A DNA stretch of 64,000 nt from Paeniroseomonas aquatica (lineage in GTDB: Bacteria; Pseudomonadota; Alphaproteobacteria; Acetobacterales; Acetobacteraceae), in contig NZ_JAUFPN010000060.1 in NCBI RefSeq assembly GCF_030409335.1, positions 1-64,000 of the forward strand. The letters run 5' to 3'. Shown here piece by piece: positions 34,233 to 42,716 of this stretch; positions within the stretch are counted from its first letter, which is position 1, and every line of letters starts with the position of its first letter. Position numbers and translations under genes: made by a program. Under the pieces are notes generated by a model, which was given only the letters and a program-made list of their open reading frames with translations, was not told where the DNA came from and searched no databases.

Positions 34233-35693
34233 ATGGCGAACGAACTACTGGACCTGATGCGGGGACTGTTCGGTGGCGGGACCGAGACCGCAACTTCTGA
34301 GCGTACCGAACGCGAGCAGGTCTCCTTGACCATCCCAGGCATGCCTGAGCACCAGCTCGCGTTTGGCGGCCCCGGGGGGGACAGCTTTGGCGGCACCGAC
34401 GCCGCCGACCACTACTGGGGGCTCGGCGGCGCGGACCAGCTCGGTGGCGGCCCCGAGGGCGACGTCCTCACGGGCGGAGAGGGGGCGGACCTGCTTTCCG
34501 GCGGCTCCGGTATGGATCACCTGCACGGCGGTGCGGGTAATGACACCCTCTACGGCGCCGCGGACGCTGATGCCCTTATGGGCGGTCCTGGCAACGACTA
34601 CCTGGACGAGGGCCCCGGCCACAGCAGCATAGACGGCGAGGAGGGCAACGACACCCTCGTAGGCGGCATGGGGCCGGACGCCTTCATCGTGCGGCCCGGC
34701 TCAGGCGATGACATCATCCGCGATTTCACCGCCGGGCCTGGCGTCGGCGACCACATCGCCCTCCAGGACATCCGCTGGGAGGACCTCGCGGTCGCCGACA
34801 CGGGCGGCGGTGTGAAGATCAGCTGGGAGGGCGGCTCGGTCCTGCTCGAGGGCGTCCAGAAGTCCGAGCTGGCGCAGGACGACTTCATGTTCTTCGATCA
34901 GCCCGATTTGCCGCCCGGTGCCCGCGCGCCCGAAGGCCCGGTCGAGGAGCGCCCGAGTCCGAGCGTGAGTGGTCCCGAAATCTCAGGCACGCTGCCGGCG
35001 GCGGACAAGAGCCTGGTTCCCGGACCCGGCGATGCCGCCCACACAATCGCCTTCGACATGTACGCAGCCACAATCGGAACCGATAAGGGCGAACGGCTGA
35101 GCGGCAGCAATGCCTGGGACCAGATCTTCGGTCGCAGCGGCGATGACCATCAGGCAGGCCGGGGCGGCGACGACGTCTTGGACGGCGGAAAAGGCGACGA
35201 TTGGCTGCTGGGCGGCGACGGCCCGGACCAGCTCGAGGGCGGGCCGGGCAAGGATGTCCTCATCGGCGGGGCCAAGAACGACGAACTGATGGGCGGTGAT
35301 GGCAACGACTGGCTTTACGAAGGCCCAGGGCACGGAATGCTCGATGGCGGCAAGGGTGACGACGTCTACCTGGGCGGCGCGGGCTCGGACGCCTTCATGG
35401 TCTCAGCAGACAGCGGCGACGACGTGGTGCTCGACTTCCAGGCGACCGGGTTGGCGCAGGGCCTGTTTGACCACATCGCGTTCATGGACATCAACGCGGA
35501 CGACGTGAAGGTGAAGGACACCGATCTGGGCGCCAAGGTTGCCTGGGATGTGAACAACGACGGCGGGGACGACGGCTCCATCCTGCTCGTCGGCGTCGGC
35601 AAGGACGACTTGCGCCAGAGCGACTTCATGTTCTCGACGCCCCAGTTCGTCGAGGGCATCAGCGACGTCGGCTCCTGGTACATCTTCGGGTAA
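34233..35693 (+). CDS. Protein with two blocks of RTX-type calcium-binding repeats
   Basis: 486 aa from ATG 34233 with GGAGG upstream. Nonapeptide repeats (GGAGNDTLYG, GGPGNDYLDE, GGKGDDWLLG, GGDGPDQLEG and others) at ~55-150 and ~305-390 would form calcium-bound β-rolls. Each block is followed by the same C-terminal module: SDAFMV/PDAFIV, a GDD(I/V)(I/V).DF strand, a DHIA(L/F).DI segment and a DDFMF/SDFMF end. The protein is therefore a tandem duplication of about 220 residues. Such proteins usually leave by type I secretion, but no transporter genes are nearby. The target and function are unknown. Confidence 0.8.
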   Translation: MANELLDLMRGLFGGGTETATSERTEREQVSLTIPGMPEHQLAFGGPGGDSFGGTDAADHYWGLGGADQLGGGPEGDVLTGGEGADLLSGGSGMDHLHGGAGNDTLYGAADADALMGGPGNDYLDEGPGHSSIDGEEGNDTLVGGMGPDAFIVRPGSGDDIIRDFTAGPGVGDHIALQDIRWEDLAVADTGGGVKISWEGGSVLLEGVQKSELAQDDFMFFDQPDLPPGARAPEGPVEERPSPSVSGPEISGTLPAADKSLVPGPGDAAHTIAFDMYAATIGTDKGERLSGSNAWDQIFGRSGDDHQAGRGGDDVLDGGKGDDWLLGGDGPDQLEGGPGKDVLIGGAKNDELMGGDGNDWLYEGPGHGMLDGGKGDDVYLGGAGSDAFMVSADSGDDVVLDFQATGLAQGLFDHIAFMDINADDVKVKDTDLGAKVAWDVNNDGGDDGSILLVGVGKDDLRQSDFMFSTPQFVEGISDVGSWYIFG

Positions 35694-35701
35694 CATGCGG
35701 G

Positions 35702-35733
35702 AGCGCCGGTCCGGCGAGAGCCGGACCGGCGCT
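35702..35733. terminator. Strong hairpin between convergent genes
   Basis: AGCGCCGGTCCGGC (35702-35715), loop GAGA, and its perfect complement (35720-35733): a 14-bp GC-rich stem closed by a GNRA-type tetraloop. It lies 8 bp after the RTX-protein stop and 24 bp before the stop of the convergent copper-binding protein. No T-run follows on either strand, yet the position argues for a two-way terminator. Confidence 0.7.
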
Positions 35734-35756
35734 TGCTGGCCTTGGGTGCTAAGCCC

Positions 35757-36089
35757 TCAGGCCGCCATCCTGCGGCAGCTTTCGACGCAACGGCGGCATT
35801 CCTGCATGCATGTTTCCATGTCGCCAACCTGCTCGCAGCTCTTCGCGCATTCCTCGCAGATCTCGGCGCATTCGCGGCAGGTGTGCTTGTGGTGGTGGGT
35901 GCCGATGAGCATGAAGGCGGCCGAGGTACGGCAGATCTCGGCGCAGGCCATCATGATCCGGAAGTGCCCCGGCTCAATGTGCTTGCCGCCCTGCTCCAGG
36001 CAATGGTTCATGGCCATGCCGAGGCAGGTGCTGTGGCAGCGCAGGCAGTCCTCGATGCAGGCGCGCATCTCGGCGGACATCTGGTGCAT
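35757..36089 (-). CDS. Cys-rich four-helix-bundle copper-binding protein (DUF326/Csp-like)
   Basis: 110 aa from ATG 36089 with AAGGAG upstream. Thirteen Cys are spaced along four predicted helices (CIEDCLRCHSTC, MMACAEICRTSAAF, HTCRECAEICEECAKSCE, TCMQECRRCVESCRRMA), the hallmark of copper storage proteins that pack Cu(I) inside the helix bundle. A His stretch (GTHHHKH) lies in a loop. There is no signal peptide, so it would act in the cytoplasm. It is divergent from the copper ATPase. Confidence 0.88.
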   Translation of the reverse strand: MHQMSAEMRACIEDCLRCHSTCLGMAMNHCLEQGGKHIEPGHFRIMMACAEICRTSAAFMLIGTHHHKHTCRECAEICEECAKSCEQVGDMETCMQECRRCVESCRRMAA

Positions 36090-36233
36090 GCTCGTCTCCT
36101 TCGCAAAGGGCGCCACGCTGTTGGACGGATGGAAGCGGCGCCGTGACCCTCGCATCCGACATCCAGTGCCTTTGCCGGCCATGACGGACGGTGGCCGGGT
36201 CCCGGCCGGAGCCTGAGTGGACCCTCTTGACCG

Positions 36234-36268
36234 GGGTTGAACCCCGCCTAGCCGGCGGGGTTCAACCC
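36234..36268. repeat. 15-bp perfect inverted repeat in the divergent region
   Basis: GGGTTGAACCCCGCC (36234-36248), five bases, then its perfect complement (36254-36268). It stands 145 bp before the csp-like start and 133 bp before the ATPase start, left of the CueR-type promoter. It may insulate the two divergent transcription units by termination, or it could be an operator. The interval 36090-36400 contains no gene. Confidence 0.6.
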
Positions 36269-36314
36269 GATATTGCGACAAAGCATGTCTGCCAACCGAC
36301 GTCCGGCATCGATC

Positions 36315-36345
36315 TTACCCCTCCTATCGTGGGAAGCACCAAGTT
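36315..36345 (+). promoter_or_regulatory. CueR-type promoter of the copper ATPase
   Basis: TTACCC, a 19-bp spacer CTCCTATCGTGGGAAGCAC and CAAGTT. The core TATCGTGGGAAG matches the cueR box (CATCGTGGGAGG) closely. The -10 lies 55 bp before the ATPase start. The -35 differs more from TTGACC than in the other two boxes, which suggests a lower basal level. Confidence 0.72.
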
Positions 36346-36400
36346 GCATCTGTCAAAGCAGAACCGGCCCGCCGAGGCGGACCATCCCGGAGACGGCAGC

Positions 36401-38827
36401 ATGAGCGGTCAGCACCAAGAGCACGAAAACGAGCACCACAAGGGAGCCGGGCACCAGCACGGGCACGGCTGCGGCCAACACGAGGGCCATGGTCACCATG
36501 ATCACGGAGACGCGGCGGTGTCCGATGCCGCTCTGGTCACCGACCCGGTCTGCGGGATGAGGGTGGACCCGGCCATCTCAAAGCATTGCCTGACGCACGG
36601 GGGGACGACATTTCACTTCTGCTCGGCCGGGTGCCGAACGAAGTTTGAGGCCGCCCCCGAAAAGTACCAGAAGCCGGAGACGGCGGTCGCGCCCGCGGCG
36701 GCTGACAAGGCCGCCATCTACACCTGTCCGATGCATCCGGAGATCCGCCAGCAGGGGCCAGGCAACTGCCCGATCTGCGGAATGACGCTTGAGCCGGTAG
36801 AGGTGGCTGCTGAGGCAGCGCCGAACCACGAGCTCATCGATATGACCCGGCGGCTTTGGGTCGGGCTGGCCCTGGCCGTCCCCGTCGTCATCCTGGAGAT
36901 GGGCGGACACTTACCGGGCCTGAACCTGCATCACCTCGTCTCGCCCAGGACATCGGTTTGGGTCCAGTTCCTGCTGGGGACGCCGGTTGTGCTCTGGGCC
37001 GGTTGGCCGTTCTTTGTCCGCGGCTGGCAGTCGGTCGTGAACCGCAGCCTCAACATGTTCAGCCTGATCGCCCTCGGGACCGGCGCGGCCTACCTCTACA
37101 GCGTTGTCGCTGCCCTGGCCCCAAGTGTCTTCCCCGAGGGCTTCCGGGGCATGGACGGCACGGTCGCGGTCTACTTCGAGGCCGCGGCCGTCATCACCGT
37201 GCTCGTCCTGCTTGGGCAGGTGCTGGAGTTGCGGGCACGCGAGGCGACCGGCGGCGCCATCCGCGCGCTGCTGAACATGGCGCCCAAGACGGCGCGGCGC
37301 CTCAAGGAGAATGGCGAGGACGAGGAGACCCCGCTGGCCGACGTCCAAGTCGGCGACCGGTTGCGCGTGCGGCCAGGCGAGAGCGTGCCGGTGGATGGCG
37401 AGGTGCTGGAGGGGAGCGGCGCCGTGGACGAATCCATGGTGACCGGCGAATCCCTGCCGGTGGCGAAGGCGCCGGGCTCCAAGGTCATCGGTGCCACAGT
37501 GAACGGCACCGGCTCGCTGGTGATGCGGGCCGAGAAGGTCGGCTCGGACACTATGCTCTCGCGCATCGTGGCCATGGTCGCCGAGGCGCAGCGCAGCCGG
37601 GCGCCCATCCAGCGCATGGCCGACACCGTGGCGGGCTGGTTCGTGCCCGCGGTCATCGCCGTAGCCATCGTGGCTTTTGTTGCCTGGGCCACTTGGGGGC
37701 CGTCTCCGGCGCTCTCCTACGGGCTCATCGCGGCCGTCTCCGTGCTCATCATCGCCTGCCCCTGCGCCCTGGGCCTGGCCACGCCTATGAGCATCATGGT
37801 CGGCGTCGGTAAGGGCGCGGGTGCCGGGGTGCTCATCAAGTCGGCCGAGGCGCTCGAGCACATGGAGAAGGTCGACACGCTCGTCGTGGACAAAACCGGA
37901 ACACTGACCGAGGGCAAGCCCAAGGTCGTGGCGGTGATCGCGGCGCCGGGTCTGACGGAGGCCGAGGTTCTGCCGCTCGCCGCCAGCCTGGAGCGGTCCA
38001 GCGAGCACCCGCTGGCGGCCGCCATCGTCGCCGCGGCACGCGAGCGCGGGGTCGAGATGCAGGAGCCCGCCGACTTCGCCTCCGTTACCGGCAAGGGCGT
38101 GACCGGCACCGTCGGTGGTCGCCGGGTGGCCCTGGGCAATGCGCGGCTGATGCAGGAGCTCGGGGTGGAGTTGGGCATCTTGGCGGCCAAGGCGGACGAA
38201 CTACGGCGCGAGGGCGGCACAGCACTGTTCCTGGCCGTGGACGGCCATCCGGGTGGTGTCATAGCCGTCGCCGACCCCATCAAGGCATCAACCCCTGCAG
38301 CATTGGAGAGCCTGCGCGCCCAAGGCATCCGGGTCATCATGCTGACCGGCGACAACCGCACCACGGCCGAGGCGGTGGCGCGAAAACTCGGCATCCAGGA
38401 GGTCGAGGCGGACGTCCTGCCCGAAGACAAGAACCGCATCGTCCGCAAGCTCAGGTCAGAGGGAAAAGTGGTCGCCATGGCGGGCGATGGCGTGAACGAC
38501 GCCCCGGCGTTGGCCGAGGCGGATGTGGGCATCGCCATGGGGACTGGCACCGACGTGGCCATGCAGAGTGCGGGCGTGACGCTGGTCAAGGGCGACCTTG
38601 CGGGCATCGCGCGCGCAAGAGCTTTGAGCCAGGCCGTGATGCGCAACATTCGGCAGAACCTGTTCTTTGCGTTCATCTACAACGCGATCGGCATTCCGGT
38701 CGCGGCGGGCTTGCTCTACCCGTTCACCGGAATGTTGCTTAGTCCGATCATCGCAGCGCTTGCCATGGCGCTGAGCTCGGTGTCCGTCATCGCCAACTCG
38801 CTGCGACTGCGAGCGGTTCGGCTCTGA
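36401..38827 (+). CDS. Copper-exporting P1B-type ATPase with YHS and heavy-metal-binding domains
   Basis: 808 aa from ATG 36401. A His-rich start (~5-36, [11 protein letters not shown]...HGHHDHGD) is followed by a YHS domain ([11 protein letters not shown], ~47-90) and a heavy-metal-binding domain ([26 protein letters not shown], ~107-133) in place of the usual HMA domains. Eight membrane helices; CPC at 453-455; phosphorylation Asp497 in [17 protein letters not shown] with the HP dipeptide; [11 protein letters not shown]. The CPC motif with a YHS/metal-binding front indicates export of Cu(I) or Ag(I). CueR control is supported by the promoter at 36315. Confidence 0.94.
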   Translation: MSGQHQEHENEHHKGAGHQHGHGCGQHEGHGHHDHGDAAVSDAALVTDPVCGMRVDPAISKHCLTHGGTTFHFCSAGCRTKFEAAPEKYQKPETAVAPAAADKAAIYTCPMHPEIRQQGPGNCPICGMTLEPVEVAAEAAPNHELIDMTRRLWVGLALAVPVVILEMGGHLPGLNLHHLVSPRTSVWVQFLLGTPVVLWAGWPFFVRGWQSVVNRSLNMFSLIALGTGAAYLYSVVAALAPSVFPEGFRGMDGTVAVYFEAAAVITVLVLLGQVLELRAREATGGAIRALLNMAPKTARRLKENGEDEETPLADVQVGDRLRVRPGESVPVDGEVLEGSGAVDESMVTGESLPVAKAPGSKVIGATVNGTGSLVMRAEKVGSDTMLSRIVAMVAEAQRSRAPIQRMADTVAGWFVPAVIAVAIVAFVAWATWGPSPALSYGLIAAVSVLIIACPCALGLATPMSIMVGVGKGAGAGVLIKSAEALEHMEKVDTLVVDKTGTLTEGKPKVVAVIAAPGLTEAEVLPLAASLERSSEHPLAAAIVAAARERGVEMQEPADFASVTGKGVTGTVGGRRVALGNARLMQELGVELGILAAKADELRREGGTALFLAVDGHPGGVIAVADPIKASTPAALESLRAQGIRVIMLTGDNRTTAEAVARKLGIQEVEADVLPEDKNRIVRKLRSEGKVVAMAGDGVNDAPALAEADVGIAMGTGTDVAMQSAGVTLVKGDLAGIARARALSQAVMRNIRQNLFFAFIYNAIGIPVAAGLLYPFTGMLLSPIIAALAMALSSVSVIANSLRLRAVRL

Positions 38828-38864
38828 GGCGCGGAGGACCGAGGCTTCAGAGATGGCTTTTGGC

Positions 38865-38893
38865 GGCAGGAGCGGCACAAAGCCGCTCCTGCC
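38865..38893 (+). terminator. Terminator after the copper ATPase
   Basis: GGCAGGAGCGGC (38865-38876), loop ACAAA, and the perfect complement (38882-38893), followed by ATTCTTT. The 12-bp stem starts 38 bp after the ATPase stop and lies just before the stop of the convergent lipoprotein gene. Confidence 0.75.
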
Positions 38894-38898
38894 ATTCT

Positions 38899-39219
38899 TT
38901 AACGGGCTTGGCCGCGAGTTCCGGACTGCGCTCCCGACATGCCGCCCATCTGGCGGTCCATCTGGTCGCAATGCGCCATCATCCCCTGCATGTCGGCGCT
39001 CATGGTGGCGCCCGGGCGCATCTGCTGACGCATCTCAGCACAGTGGGCCATCATCTGCTGCATGTTCATGCCGGACATGTTCTGGCCCTGCATGCCCATT
39101 CCTGACATGCCGCCGGTCCGCTGGGCGGGTGGCGGGCTCTGTTGCTGGGCGCAGGCCGCGAGCGAGAGGCCCAGCGACAGCGCAAGGCCCGTGTGGCGAA
39201 GCGTCCTAATGTCTATCAT
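38899..39219 (-). CDS. Small Cys/Met/His-rich lipoprotein, copy 2
   Basis: 106 aa. Signal segment with lipobox SLAAC, then a Gly/Met-rich linker (GGMSGMGMQGQNMSGMNM). The core MMAHCAEMRQQM...MSADMQGMMAHCDQMDRQM shares with the protein at 28660-28992 the order MMAHCAEMRQQM plus a second Cys/His/Met helix. It is convergent with the copper ATPase and likely binds copper in the periplasm. I know no named family for it. Confidence 0.7.
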   Translation of the reverse strand: MIDIRTLRHTGLALSLGLSLAACAQQQSPPPAQRTGGMSGMGMQGQNMSGMNMQQMMAHCAEMRQQMRPGATMSADMQGMMAHCDQMDRQMGGMSGAQSGTRGQAR

Positions 39220-39824
39220 CCCGGCGTGTCTCCCTAATTTCCAATTCTGCCGCTCGCGGTTGGCCGCGGCGTGAGCGGGCGCTGACCGCGCACCTCGGTG
39301 CGGGGAACGCTACCGTATTCAGAAAGATGCTGTGTACCGCCATCCTGGACGCCAATCCTGTGTGACAAAGTATGAAAGCGGCCCCTGAGCACTGGCCGGG
39401 AGGTCAGCGAGGCCAACTGCCGTACATACGGAGCCCGATGCACCGCCGACCAACTGCCTGTTTCCATGTCACGAAAATGTCGATTATAGGCGGACCGCGC
39501 AAAGCCAAATTGAGCCTCATGATGCGCTTGGTAACTAACGCGTAGTAGCCTGCGTCCCCGCCACCGTAAGGCGCCACGCCCAGTTGCTGACATCGTTGGC
39601 GACCAGCAGCTCAGCCAGCCGGTCGATCGCCACGCCGATCGGATGGTCCAGTGCGTGACTCTCAGCATACATTTTAGGCGGTGATTCGCAACTGGCGCGG
39701 CGTTGAGGCTTACCGCCTACAGTCGACCCGCCTCCCCGATTGTAGCTAGGGTTCTTGCTTTACGGATGGCAACTCTTGCTGTGCGGTGGCGGAAGCATGG
39801 GTGGGTGTCCGGTTGAACAAAAGT
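39220..39824. other. Intergenic region with a short unrecognised remnant
   Basis: No gene I can support. On the minus strand around 39537-39668 a start-less frame reads ALDHPIGVAIDRLAELLVANDVSNWAWRL and stops. It looks like the last ~40 residues of a lost protein of unknown family. The rest holds only short frames without similarity. It separates the copper region from the energy module. Confidence 0.4.
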
Positions 39825-39840
39825 GCCGGAAATTACGCAG
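39825..39840. promoter_or_regulatory. Palindrome-like operator candidate, distal site of the usp pair
   Basis: GCCGGAAATTACGCAG, 12 of 16 bases as in CTCGGAAATTACCGAG. It starts 65 bp upstream of the proximal site, close to six helical turns. Confidence 0.5.
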
Positions 39841-39889
39841 GTCTCGGATCGCGAAACGCGATGAGCGCCATCAGCCGATGGGTGCATCG

Positions 39890-39905
39890 CTCGGTAATTT
39901 CCGAG
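39890..39905. promoter_or_regulatory. Palindromic operator candidate, proximal site before usp
   Basis: CTCGGTAATTTCCGAG: CTCGG and CCGAG arms around a six-base AT-rich centre. It ends 113 bp before the universal stress protein start. The identical arms occur before the MFS-PFOR operon at 55895. Confidence 0.6.
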
Positions 39906-40018
39906 TCTGATGAACTACGCCCCGTGCAAGCTACCAATGTGCCCAGGTGGTCTACATGTCGAGCTGACTTGTTTTGAGGCCTCCCATATCGCTCCAAAAA
40001 CGTCCTGATTGGGTACAC

Positions 40019-40906
40019 ATGTTTCAACACATCCTGTTGCCCGCAACCGGTGAAGCAGACGATGACGTGGTCTTCGCCACCGCGCTTGCCGCTGGTCTCG
40101 GCACGCCGATACATCTCGCTTTCCTCCATGTTCGACAAGATCCGATCGCTGCGGCGGTCGGCATGGCCGGCGCCAGCATGGATGGTGGCTATGGCATCGG
40201 CCTGCTTATGGAGACGATTGAGCGGAATGATGTGGTCGCCGAGGCCGCCGCGCGGGCTGCCTTCGCCACCTTCTGCGCAGTCTCCGGCATTGCCGGACAT
40301 GCAGCGCAGCAGCCCGGCCAAGGCACCGCTGCGCTTACAGTCGAGACGGGCGACGAAAGCGCCTGCTTAGTCGAGCATGGCAGGACCGCGGACCTCGTGG
40401 TGATCGGCCGTGGGCGCGGGACGGACGCCGTGATGCTAGACCGCCTGCAGGAAGTGCTCGGCGGCATCGGCCGCCCTCTGCTGATCGCCGCGAAAACCTG
40501 CCCGCCGACCTTGTTGGAGACGGTGGTAATTGCCTGGAAGGACACCGCCCAAGCGGCACGTGCGGTGGCAGTCGCCATGCCCTTTATCGCCCGCGCCAGG
40601 CGGGTGCTGGTAATGACCGTGGGCGAGGAGGCATCGCCCGACAGCGACCCTGGCGCGCCGAGCGTCGCCTCGCGCGATCGTCTCATGGCAACGCTGTCGC
40701 GCCATAACGCGGAGGTGCAGGCATGGCATGTGCCGACGGCTGATGGTTCCGCCGTGGAGGCACTGTTGGCGGCAGCGGCTGAAGCTCGCGCCAGCTTGCT
40801 AGTGATGGGCGGCTATGGTCATGGCGAGCTGCACGAGATGGTCTTCGGCGGCTTTACGCGCAGCATACTGGGCGGGGCTGTCATGCCAGTGCTGATGATG
40901 CATTGA
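40019..40906 (+). CDS. Universal stress protein with two UspA domains
   Basis: 295 aa from ATG 40019 (MFQHILLPATGEADDD). An upstream in-frame ATG at 39974 would add an unlikely basic leader. The first UspA domain covers ~1-145 and the second ~155-295, the latter ending LVMGGYGHGELHEMVFGGFTRSILGGAVMPVLMMH. This fits the family's G-x2-G-x9-G-(S/T) ATP-binding region. Single-chain tandem Usp proteins accompany hypoxia and stationary-phase regulons in many proteobacteria. Two operator-like palindromes lie in its upstream region; no clear ribosome-binding site is visible. Confidence 0.88.
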   Translation: MFQHILLPATGEADDDVVFATALAAGLGTPIHLAFLHVRQDPIAAAVGMAGASMDGGYGIGLLMETIERNDVVAEAAARAAFATFCAVSGIAGHAAQQPGQGTAALTVETGDESACLVEHGRTADLVVIGRGRGTDAVMLDRLQEVLGGIGRPLLIAAKTCPPTLLETVVIAWKDTAQAARAVAVAMPFIARARRVLVMTVGEEASPDSDPGAPSVASRDRLMATLSRHNAEVQAWHVPTADGSAVEALLAAAAEARASLLVMGGYGHGELHEMVFGGFTRSILGGAVMPVLMMH

Positions 40907-40969
40907 ACGCAGCGCCCGCCGCAAGCGGACCGACCCTGCCCACTCCGATAGCCACACCGGGCGCAGCGT

Positions 40970-41538
40970 ACGGCGGCGGGCAGGTTCGTCGCGCCGCCGC
41001 CCATTAGCGCTGGTTTTTTAGTGATACCGCTGCTGATTCTGCAAACGATCTATGCGCCTGGTTTGCTGCCGGGGCCGGTCCTGGTTGCCGAACCGGTGAC
41101 GCACGAAACCCTGCTGCGCAGCGTCGACGTGTCTGGCCGCGTCACCACGCCCTAAAGTGTGCCCATCGGCAGTCAAATCACCGGAATGGTACAGGAGATC
41201 CCGGTGCTGGAAGGCCAGGACGTAACGCCCGGTTAGATCTTGATCCGGCTGGAGGCTGGCGATTTACACCCGGTGTGGTCCAGGCGGAGAGCATGGCGAT
41301 CCATGCCAGATCCAGGTGCATCACCTTATTGATGTAACGATTTCTGTGGCAATACGTACCTTGGCGCAAGTTCCAAGATTCCTTGCTCAAAGCAGGACGC
41401 CAAATTTCGGACAAAGAGCAGTTGCAGGCAGCCGGATTCGCTGCGCGCACAGCGCTGGACGAAATGCGCGTAGCCTGGGATGTGGCTGAAGCACAGATCG
41501 GAGCCGCGCGTATCCAAATTGACCCAGCCGCGGTCTAG
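40970..41538 (+). pseudogene. Decayed HlyD/RND periplasmic adaptor
   Basis: In one frame: SAGFLVIPLLILQTIYAPG, then LRSVDVSGRVTTP, a TAA at 41154-41156, SVPIGSQITGMVQEIPVLEGQDVTPG, a TAG, and ILIRLEAGD, the biotinyl-lipoyl-like part of an adaptor. In another frame after about 41370: QDSLLKAGRQISDKEQLQAAGFAARTALDEMRVAWDVAEAQIGAARIQID, the α-hairpin. Two stops, a frameshift and a missing C-terminal half show that the gene is dead. The companion efflux permease genes are absent. Confidence 0.75.
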
Positions 41539-41870
41539 CCCGCGCGACCCAGTCGCGGCTTGAATAGATACGCCATTATAGCTGCTCCCGTCGCCGGAAG
41601 GTTGATTGCCCGCAGCGTGGGAGGGGCAATGGCGCAGCCGAATACGCCCCTGATAAACATTTCTACCGCCTGCACACGCCCGCGTCGGCCACTGCCACTC
41701 GACAGACCTGTCGCGGTCACCGCCCAGAATTCCCGCCTATCCTCACGCCGCACCACAGATGGTCGCCGAGGCGACGCATCACCCTCGTCCCACCAAATCC
41801 GAGCGCCGTCTCCACGTTCTCATCGCTCCTACTCCTTCGGGGTGTTACGACGACCCCAGGAATCGACTTT
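41539..41870. other. Intergenic region between the adaptor remnant and atpG
   Basis: I see no gene, repeat or clear terminator. Short frames on both strands lack similarity to known proteins. It probably holds the 3' end of the decayed efflux gene and the end of the ATPase operon transcript. Confidence 0.4.
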
Positions 41871-42716
41871 CTACCCCCCGGAGGCCCGGCCGGCTGTCTC
41901 GCCGGCTGCAAGCTCGATAATTTCGGCAGTAATCTCCTCCTGGCGCACAAGGCGCTGCCGCGCCTGAAGCTCGGCGAGACGTCGCTCAATTTGATTGCGT
42001 GCGGAGGCCATCGCCGTCATCCGCGCCTCATTCTCCGCCGCGAAGGCGTGCAGCGCCGCCTTGCAGAGCTGCGCATGCACAAAATCCGCGGTGAGAGCAC
42101 GGAGAAGCACATCAGGCGGAAGGGTGATCAGTGGCGGATTGCTGTCGGCTGGATAGGGCATTCGGGCCGCATCGAAGGGCAGCAGCCGCTGGCGTTCAAC
42201 ATGCGTGCCGTGCCCCGGTTCCCATTGGCTGAAGACCGCATCGACCTGGTCGATCTCGCCACGGAGGATCCGGTCATAGATCACCTCCGCGATCCCGTCG
42301 GCGAGCTTCGGCACGCCGGGCGAATGCGAGGGCATGGCGCCGCTCCAACCGATAGCGACGCCCCGTTCCGCCGCCACCGAAGCGCCGCGCGTGCCGATGA
42401 GGAAGACTGCGCTGGTTGCGAGATCCGCGCCGACCGCATCGAGCACACGCTCGCTGAAGGCGCCGGCGAAGCCTTGCTCGGCGCAGAACAGGATCAGGGC
42501 CAGCTTGCGGGATGCGCTGGGGTGCGCAGGAGGAGCCAGGGCGAGGGCATGCCCGATGGCCGCCGCAATCGAGGCGGCATAGCTGTCGACGGCCGCGAGT
42601 TGATCGCGCGCCTGACGTGCCCGCGCCGCCGCGATGCCACGCATCGCATTGACCACTGCACCCAATTGCCGGATGCCCTCGATACGCCCGCCGATATCGC
42701 CGAGGCGTTCGGTCAT
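41871..42716 (-). CDS. atpG: N-type ATPase gamma subunit
   Basis: 281 aa. The N-terminal and C-terminal helices that form the rotor shaft are visible ([25 protein letters not shown] at ~11-36, [24 protein letters not shown] near the end). The middle shares only the short [16 protein letters not shown] pattern with ordinary F-type gamma. It overlaps atpA by 4 bp and is the last gene of the operon. It is more divergent than the α and β subunits, as usual for N-ATPases. Confidence 0.85.
   Translation of the reverse strand: MTERLGDIGGRIEGIRQLGAVVNAMRGIAAARARQARDQLAAVDSYAASIAAAIGHALALAPPAHPSASRKLALILFCAEQGFAGAFSERVLDAVGADLATSAVFLIGTRGASVAAERGVAIGWSGAMPSHSPGVPKLADGIAEVIYDRILRGEIDQVDAVFSQWEPGHGTHVERQRLLPFDAARMPYPADSNPPLITLPPDVLLRALTADFVHAQLCKAALHAFAAENEARMTAMASARNQIERRLAELQARQRLVRQEEITAEIIELAAGETAGRASGG

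Noticed and set aside
34437-35390. Periodic GGC/GAC-rich sequence as a DNA-level tandem repeat or CRISPR-like array
   Set aside because: The period follows the nine-residue calcium-binding repeats of the encoded protein; there are no identical repeats with spacers.
39234-39668. Minus-strand 144-codon frame between lipoprotein and usp
   Set aside because: Rich in Arg and Trp without domain features; a different frame in the same place reads more like a protein remnant.
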